NCBI GenBank assembly: GCA_034423015.1
Contig: DAOUJG010000053.1
Span: forward strand, 72,267-136,266
Reading direction: 5' to 3'
From: JAGWBJ01 sp034423015
GTDB lineage: Bacteria > Chloroflexota > Dehalococcoidia > Lucifugimonadales > JAGWBF01
DNA: 64,000 bases
Below the pieces are notes generated by a model, which was not told the origin of the DNA, searched no databases, and worked only from the letters and a program-made list of their open reading frames with translations. Below are positions 61,143-64,000 of this stretch, in pieces (within the stretch, counting starts at the first letter, position 1; the number at the start of each line of letters is the position of its first letter). Position numbers and translations under genes: made by a program.

Positions 61143-61240
61143 CTTCCCTTCGCCGGCATTACCCGGATCAGGTATGTACGGTCGGTGACGCGTACTGGCC
61201 ACCCTCTCAGCCTGGCTCGCCCAAGCTCCCGGCTCACTAA
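61143..61240 (-). ncRNA. TPP riboswitch upstream of thiG-thiE-thiS
   Basis: Minus strand GGGAGC, GGCTGAGAGGG, ACCTGATCCGGGTAATGCCGGCG, AAGGGAAGG in order, the THI-box core. A TTGGCC-17-TACAAT promoter precedes it. The remaining leader to 61011 has no ORF. Confidence 0.95.
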
Positions 61241-61248
61241 CCGCTACG

Positions 61249-61280
61249 GTAATTGTATCAAAAGAGGAGCATGAGGCCAA
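61249..61280 (-). promoter_or_regulatory. Promoter of the thiG operon
   Basis: A TACAAT -10 followed by ATTACCG, with TTGGCC 17 nt upstream on the minus strand, just before the TPP aptamer. The weaker -35 contrasts with the perfect promoter of the salvage operon. Confidence 0.55.
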
Positions 61281-61326
61281 GGGAAACCAACCCGAAAGAC
61301 GGCCCGCCCCAACCGCGATTTCTTAC

Positions 61327-61355
61327 TTGACATTGTGTTACAGGAGTAGTATTTT
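61327..61355 (+). promoter_or_regulatory. Promoter of the collagen-like gene
   Basis: TTGACA (61327-61332), 17 nt, TATTTT (61350-61355), about 28 nt before the GTG start, with a GAGGTGA ribosome site at 61373-61379. Confidence 0.7.
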
Positions 61356-61382
61356 AGCGTGGGAGTCAAAAGAGGTGAGATT

Positions 61383-62477
61383 GTGAGAGTCCTTTCAAAT
61401 AATTGGAAGTCACCGGGAGCCCTCTGGTGGTGTCTCAGAGCCTTGGCTTTTACAGTCGTCGTGGTGCTTGTGGCCGCTGCCTGTGCGGGGCCTATGGGCG
61501 ACCAGGGCGGCCTCGGCCCTCAGGGAGACGCCGGTCCGCAAGGCCCGGCCGGCCCTCAGGGAGAAGCAGGGCCCAAGGGTGACCAGGGCGACGTGGGCCC
61601 GGCAGGGCCTCCGGGACCCGAGGGACCGGATGGGCCCGAAGGCCCCCAGGGACCGGAAGGCCCGGCGGGGCCTCCGGGACCCAAGGGTGATCCCGGCGGC
61701 CCGCAGGGACCGCGGGGTGACCAGGGTCCCCAGGGTGAGAGGGGCCCCCAGGGCGATACCGGCGCCCAGGGTCCCCAGGGACCCCGGGGCGACCCCGGTC
61801 CCCAGGGTCCCCAGGGTCTCGACGGGCCGGAGGGCCCCCAGGGTGAGACCGGGCCGGAGGGGCCCCAGGGAATCCCGGGTGACCCGGGCGGCCCCCAGGG
61901 ACCCAAGGGAGAGCAGGGACCGACCGGTCCTCAGGGCCCCATTGGAGACGTGGGCGACAAGGGCGACACGGGACCCCAGGGACCTGTGGGACCCCAGGGA
62001 CCCCAGGGACCCCAAGGACCGCAGGGACCCCAGGGTGATAAGGGCGACGCGGGCGACCAGGGAGTCCAGGGACCCCAGGGACCCCAGGGGCCACAGGGCG
62101 ACAAGGGTGACCAGGGACCCACGGGGCTGCGTGGAAATCAGGGGCCCCAGGGACCCGCAGGGCCTTTCGGTCCCCAGGGCATACAGGGCGAACCCGGGGT
62201 ATCCAACCTGGTAATCAAGACGGCAGTGAGCGAGTCGAACAGCGACAATAAGATCGGCATCGTACAGTGTGAGACGGATAACGACGATTTGTCCGCGATC
62301 GCCGGTGGAGCTATGGTGAGCGACACCAGCGGGAACGTGGTCATAGTGGACTCGCGTCCGGATGGAGTCGCCGGCGAGGTCCCGAAGGGGTGGAGGGCGA
62401 GCGCCGTGGAGGCCGGTGGTGGTGTATCCGGCGACTGGACGCTCACCGTCTACGCCGTATGCGCCAGCGTAAACTAG
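61383..62477 (+). CDS. Collagen-like (Gly-X-Y) repeat lipoprotein
   Basis: 364 residues. The N-terminus has a hydrophobic signal segment with lipobox VAAAC, immediately followed by about 230 residues of Gly-X-Y triplets (GPQ, GPP, GDK, GEQ and similar), only a few of them interrupted (e.g. GDPGGPQGP). A C-terminal globular domain of about 90 residues holds three Cys and ends VYAVCASVN; it may nucleate trimerisation. It probably forms a triple-helical filament anchored on the cell surface. GTG 61383 is chosen because an upstream GTG lies before the likely transcription start. Function (adhesion, sheath) unknown. Confidence 0.9.
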   Translation: MRVLSNNWKSPGALWWCLRALAFTVVVVLVAAACAGPMGDQGGLGPQGDAGPQGPAGPQGEAGPKGDQGDVGPAGPPGPEGPDGPEGPQGPEGPAGPPGPKGDPGGPQGPRGDQGPQGERGPQGDTGAQGPQGPRGDPGPQGPQGLDGPEGPQGETGPEGPQGIPGDPGGPQGPKGEQGPTGPQGPIGDVGDKGDTGPQGPVGPQGPQGPQGPQGPQGDKGDAGDQGVQGPQGPQGPQGDKGDQGPTGLRGNQGPQGPAGPFGPQGIQGEPGVSNLVIKTAVSESNSDNKIGIVQCETDNDDLSAIAGGAMVSDTSGNVVIVDSRPDGVAGEVPKGWRASAVEAGGGVSGDWTLTVYAVCASVN

Positions 62478-62527
62478 AGACCTCTCGATAAACTAGGGCG
62501 CTCCCGCCGGAGGAAGAGCCCAGAAGG

Positions 62528-62569
62528 CCGCGCCATTCCCACAGACCGGGAATGGCGCGGCGGCTTTTT
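62528..62569 (+). terminator. Terminator of the collagen-like gene
   Basis: CCGCGCCATTCCC / GGGAATGGCGCGG, a perfect 13-bp stem (62528-62540 and 62548-62560) with a 7-nt loop, followed by CGGC and T5. Strong intrinsic terminator. Confidence 0.92.
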
Positions 62570-62699
62570 GTGAGGTGGGGTGAGCTGCAACTTTCCTCGC
62601 CTCCATCAGGTCGAACGGCTCAGCCACTTCGCCGCCACTGGAGGCACATCGCGCACTGAGAGGCAGCCTGTGTCAGTGGGTTGCGATATGATGCTTTTT

Positions 62700-62724
62700 G
62701 CATTAATATAATCTTTAGTAATGC
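62700..62724 (+). promoter_or_regulatory. Inverted repeat in the toxin-antitoxin promoter
   Basis: GCATTA and TAATGC separated by 13 nt spanning a TATAAT-like -10. The position and symmetry suit binding by the RHH antitoxin just downstream. Nothing else recognised in 62570-62767. Confidence 0.5.
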
Positions 62725-62767
62725 ATAAGGTATTAAAGCGTTCTCACTGTGATCAGGAGAATTGTAA

Positions 62768-62989
62768 ATGATTCAGATCACTACACGTGTGCCGGATGAA
62801 TTGGCGGAAGCGCTGGATGCCGCAGCCGGGCGGCTCAAGCGTAGCCGAGCCGCCGTCGTACGCCAGGCGCTGGAGCGGTACCTGGAGGACTTCGACGACC
62901 TCGCCGCGGCATTGGACCGGCTACAGGACCCTGCAGACCCTGTTCTGGATTGGGACGAGGTCAGGCGTGGACTACTCGGTCCGGATTAA
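62768..62989 (+). CDS. RHH/CopG-family antitoxin
   Basis: 73 residues. ITTRVPDELAEALDAAAGRLKRSRAAVVRQALERYLE is a ribbon-helix-helix DNA-binding fold; the Asp/Glu/Leu-rich tail (DFDDLAAALDRLQDP, LDWDEVRRGLLG) should wrap the RelE-family toxin. It overlaps the toxin gene by 23 nt. Confidence 0.88.
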   Translation: MIQITTRVPDELAEALDAAAGRLKRSRAAVVRQALERYLEDFDDLAAALDRLQDPADPVLDWDEVRRGLLGPD

Positions 62990-63227
62990 GGGAAGTGCGG
63001 CTAAAGCGTTGGCTGCCATTCCGCAACCGATCAGGGGCCGATTGGTCCAGGCTGTAGACGGTCTATGCGAGCATCCATTGACTGGGACGCCTCTGAAAGG
63101 GGGGCTCCGAGGGCTCAGGCGGCTGCGGGTGGGCGACTACCGAATAGTGTATGAGCTGCTCGATGGGGAGCTAGTCGTCTTGGTAGTCCGGGTCGCTCAC
63201 CGCCGAGACGCCTACCGTAGGACCTAG
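62967..63227 (+). CDS. RelE/ParE-family toxin
   Basis: 86 residues from GTG 62967. YSVRIKGSAAKALAAIPQPIRGRLVQAV and LRGLRRLRVGDYRIVYELLDGELVVLVVRVAHRRDAYR are the RelE/ParE fold with the C-terminal Arg/His residues for ribosome-dependent mRNA cleavage or gyrase contact. Translation overlaps the antitoxin gene. Confidence 0.88.
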   Translation: MDYSVRIKGSAAKALAAIPQPIRGRLVQAVDGLCEHPLTGTPLKGGLRGLRRLRVGDYRIVYELLDGELVVLVVRVAHRRDAYRRT

Positions 63228-63229
63228 CC

Positions 63230-63892
63230 GTGGAGAATATGCAAGACCCCTTTCGCAGCGACCACTTTATCCGCCAGGACGAGAACGACGACGCCCTCTT
63301 CTACAGGGAGCCTCGCCTGGTCGTCCACATCGACGACCAAGCCATCGCCGCCGTCGGGGAGCTGTTCCGGGATGTCTTCCCGCCGGGCGACGGGGGAGCC
63401 GGGCCCGCCGTCCTAGACCTGATGAGCAGCTGGCGCTCCCATTGGCCCCGGGACCTGCCCAAGGCGCGGCTGGTCGGCCTGGGCCTGAACGCGGTTGAGA
63501 TGGAGAGGAACCCGGACCTCGACTCCCACCTGGTCCATGACCTGAACAGGGACCCGGTCCTGCCCTTCGACGACGCCTCCTTCGACGGGGTCGCCATCAC
63601 CGTGTCCATCCAGTACCTGGTGCGGCCCGTGGAGGTGTTCCGGGAGGTGGGCCGGGTGCTCCGGCCCGGCGGGGTCTTCCTGGTCATCTTCTCCAACCGG
63701 ATGTTCTTCACCAAGGCCGTGAGGATATGGGTGATGAGCGGGGACGGGGACCGGATGGAGCTGGTGGCCGCCTACATGGAGCTGGCGGGGAGCTTCGAGG
63801 GCGTCACCCGCATGTACCGCAACCCCGACAGGGGCGAGATGGAGGACCCGGTGTACGCCGTGCTGGCCAGAAAGCCGGCCGACCCGGCCTAG
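63230..63892 (+). CDS. SAM-dependent methyltransferase (class I)
   Basis: 220 residues. AVLDLMSSWRSHWP stands in place of motif I; LVGLGLNAVEMERNPDL, LPFDDASFDGVAITVSIQYLVRPVEVFREVGRVLRPGGVFLVIF cover the following SAM-binding steps, typical of the methyltransf_11 fold. Motif I lacks the GxGxG glycines, so activity is not certain. Starts at GTG 63230 or ATG 63239, 2 nt after the toxin stop. Confidence 0.8.
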   Translation: MENMQDPFRSDHFIRQDENDDALFYREPRLVVHIDDQAIAAVGELFRDVFPPGDGGAGPAVLDLMSSWRSHWPRDLPKARLVGLGLNAVEMERNPDLDSHLVHDLNRDPVLPFDDASFDGVAITVSIQYLVRPVEVFREVGRVLRPGGVFLVIFSNRMFFTKAVRIWVMSGDGDRMELVAAYMELAGSFEGVTRMYRNPDRGEMEDPVYAVLARKPADPA

Positions 63893-63934
63893 GGCGTGTT
63901 CACACTAACTGGTTAGGTATGGTATGCTGGGGGC

Positions 63935-64000
63935 ATGGAACTTACTGAGGCGCAGTACCAACAGATTGCCCCCTACCTGCCCGTCCAACGCGGCAACGTG
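63935..64000 (+). mobile_element. IS5-family transposase, start only (runs off window)
   Basis: The first 22 codons read MELTEAQYQQIAPYLPVQRG, matching the N-terminus of IS5/IS1031-type transposases (LT-x-x-Q-W-x-x-I-x-P-x-L-P). The AT-richer 63893-63934 (containing CACACTAACTGGTTAGG) may be the element's left end. The rest lies outside the window. Confidence 0.75.

Noticed and set aside
61383..62477. CRISPR-like or simple-repeat array
   Set aside because: The repeats are Gly-X-Y codons, not spacer-separated direct repeats, and encode one open collagen-like protein.

Overview
This 64 kb window is one continuous, very GC-rich, densely coded bacterial chromosome segment. I infer a Chloroflexota member, probably Dehalococcoidia/SAR202-like. 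The support is lipoproteins with Thr/Pro-rich linkers after the lipobox, DUF951 and DUF1802 proteins, two Uma2 nucleases, a sufBCDS-sufU operon, a long-type PyrF, and orphan family-5 solute-binding lipoproteins. No rRNA, tRNA or single-copy phylogenetic marker was found, so this placement is an inference.

Layout. 1-1231 (minus): Cys peroxiredoxin, a second peroxiredoxin whose catalytic position is an in-frame TGA, and a partial alpha/beta hydrolase. 1407-2773 (plus): a lower-GC P-loop kinase plus Nudix pair, apparently acquired. 2806-8133: queG, an EVE protein and metH. 8130-12702 (minus): ppdK, an aldo/keto reductase and a DUF1802 protein. 12855-14006 (plus): a geranylgeranyl-reductase-family flavoprotein, again with an in-frame TGA at the family's conserved Cys. 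14034-18369: Uma2, TatD, an LPG-synthase-type membrane protein and a solute-binding lipoprotein. 18366-24819 (minus): a lone sufU, hicAB, then sufB-C-D-S-U behind a strong promoter with dyad sites. 25121-27117: a hydroxyacid dehydrogenase and a higA remnant. 27105-30763: thiZ-thiX-thiY-tenA-thiD (pyrimidine salvage) under a TPP riboswitch, with thiD ending at 26317. 30705-38464: an EndoIII-like glycosylase, sfsA, pyrF-DUF951-mcm, and rdgB-moaA-rnhA-moaC-MBL. 38578-46575 (minus): ilvB-ilvN-ilvC-leuA-leuC-Uma2-leuD behind a T-box. 46638-51772 (minus): MFS transporter, cysteine-dioxygenase-like cupin, four-domain rhodanese, acyl-CoA-dehydrogenase-fold enzyme and a small lipoprotein, probably a thiol/sulfur operon. 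51900-52873: a vapBC remnant next to an IS630-like transposase fragment. 52949-56523: comF, a CMD protein, lhgO and an Ldh2-type dehydrogenase. 56789-61260: a second solute-binding lipoprotein, an isochorismatase-like hydrolase and thiG-thiE-thiS under a second TPP riboswitch. 61383-64000: a collagen-like lipoprotein, an RHH/RelE toxin-antitoxin pair, a methyltransferase and the start of an IS5-type transposase.

The main discovery is that two unrelated redox genes each carry one in-frame TGA exactly where their family has its Cys, with full-length conserved sequence after it and a bacterial-SECIS-like hairpin about 25 nt downstream. Together they argue for selenocysteine decoding: a TGGU peroxiredoxin beside its Cys paralogue, and a selenocysteine version of a geranylgeranyl-reductase-family enzyme. 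No selA/selB/selC/selD lies in the window. Sulfur and thiol chemistry recurs (Suf, four rhodanese domains, CDO, MetH, peroxiredoxins). Regulation is unusually readable: two TPP riboswitches, a T-box, several near-consensus promoters and toxin-antitoxin operators.
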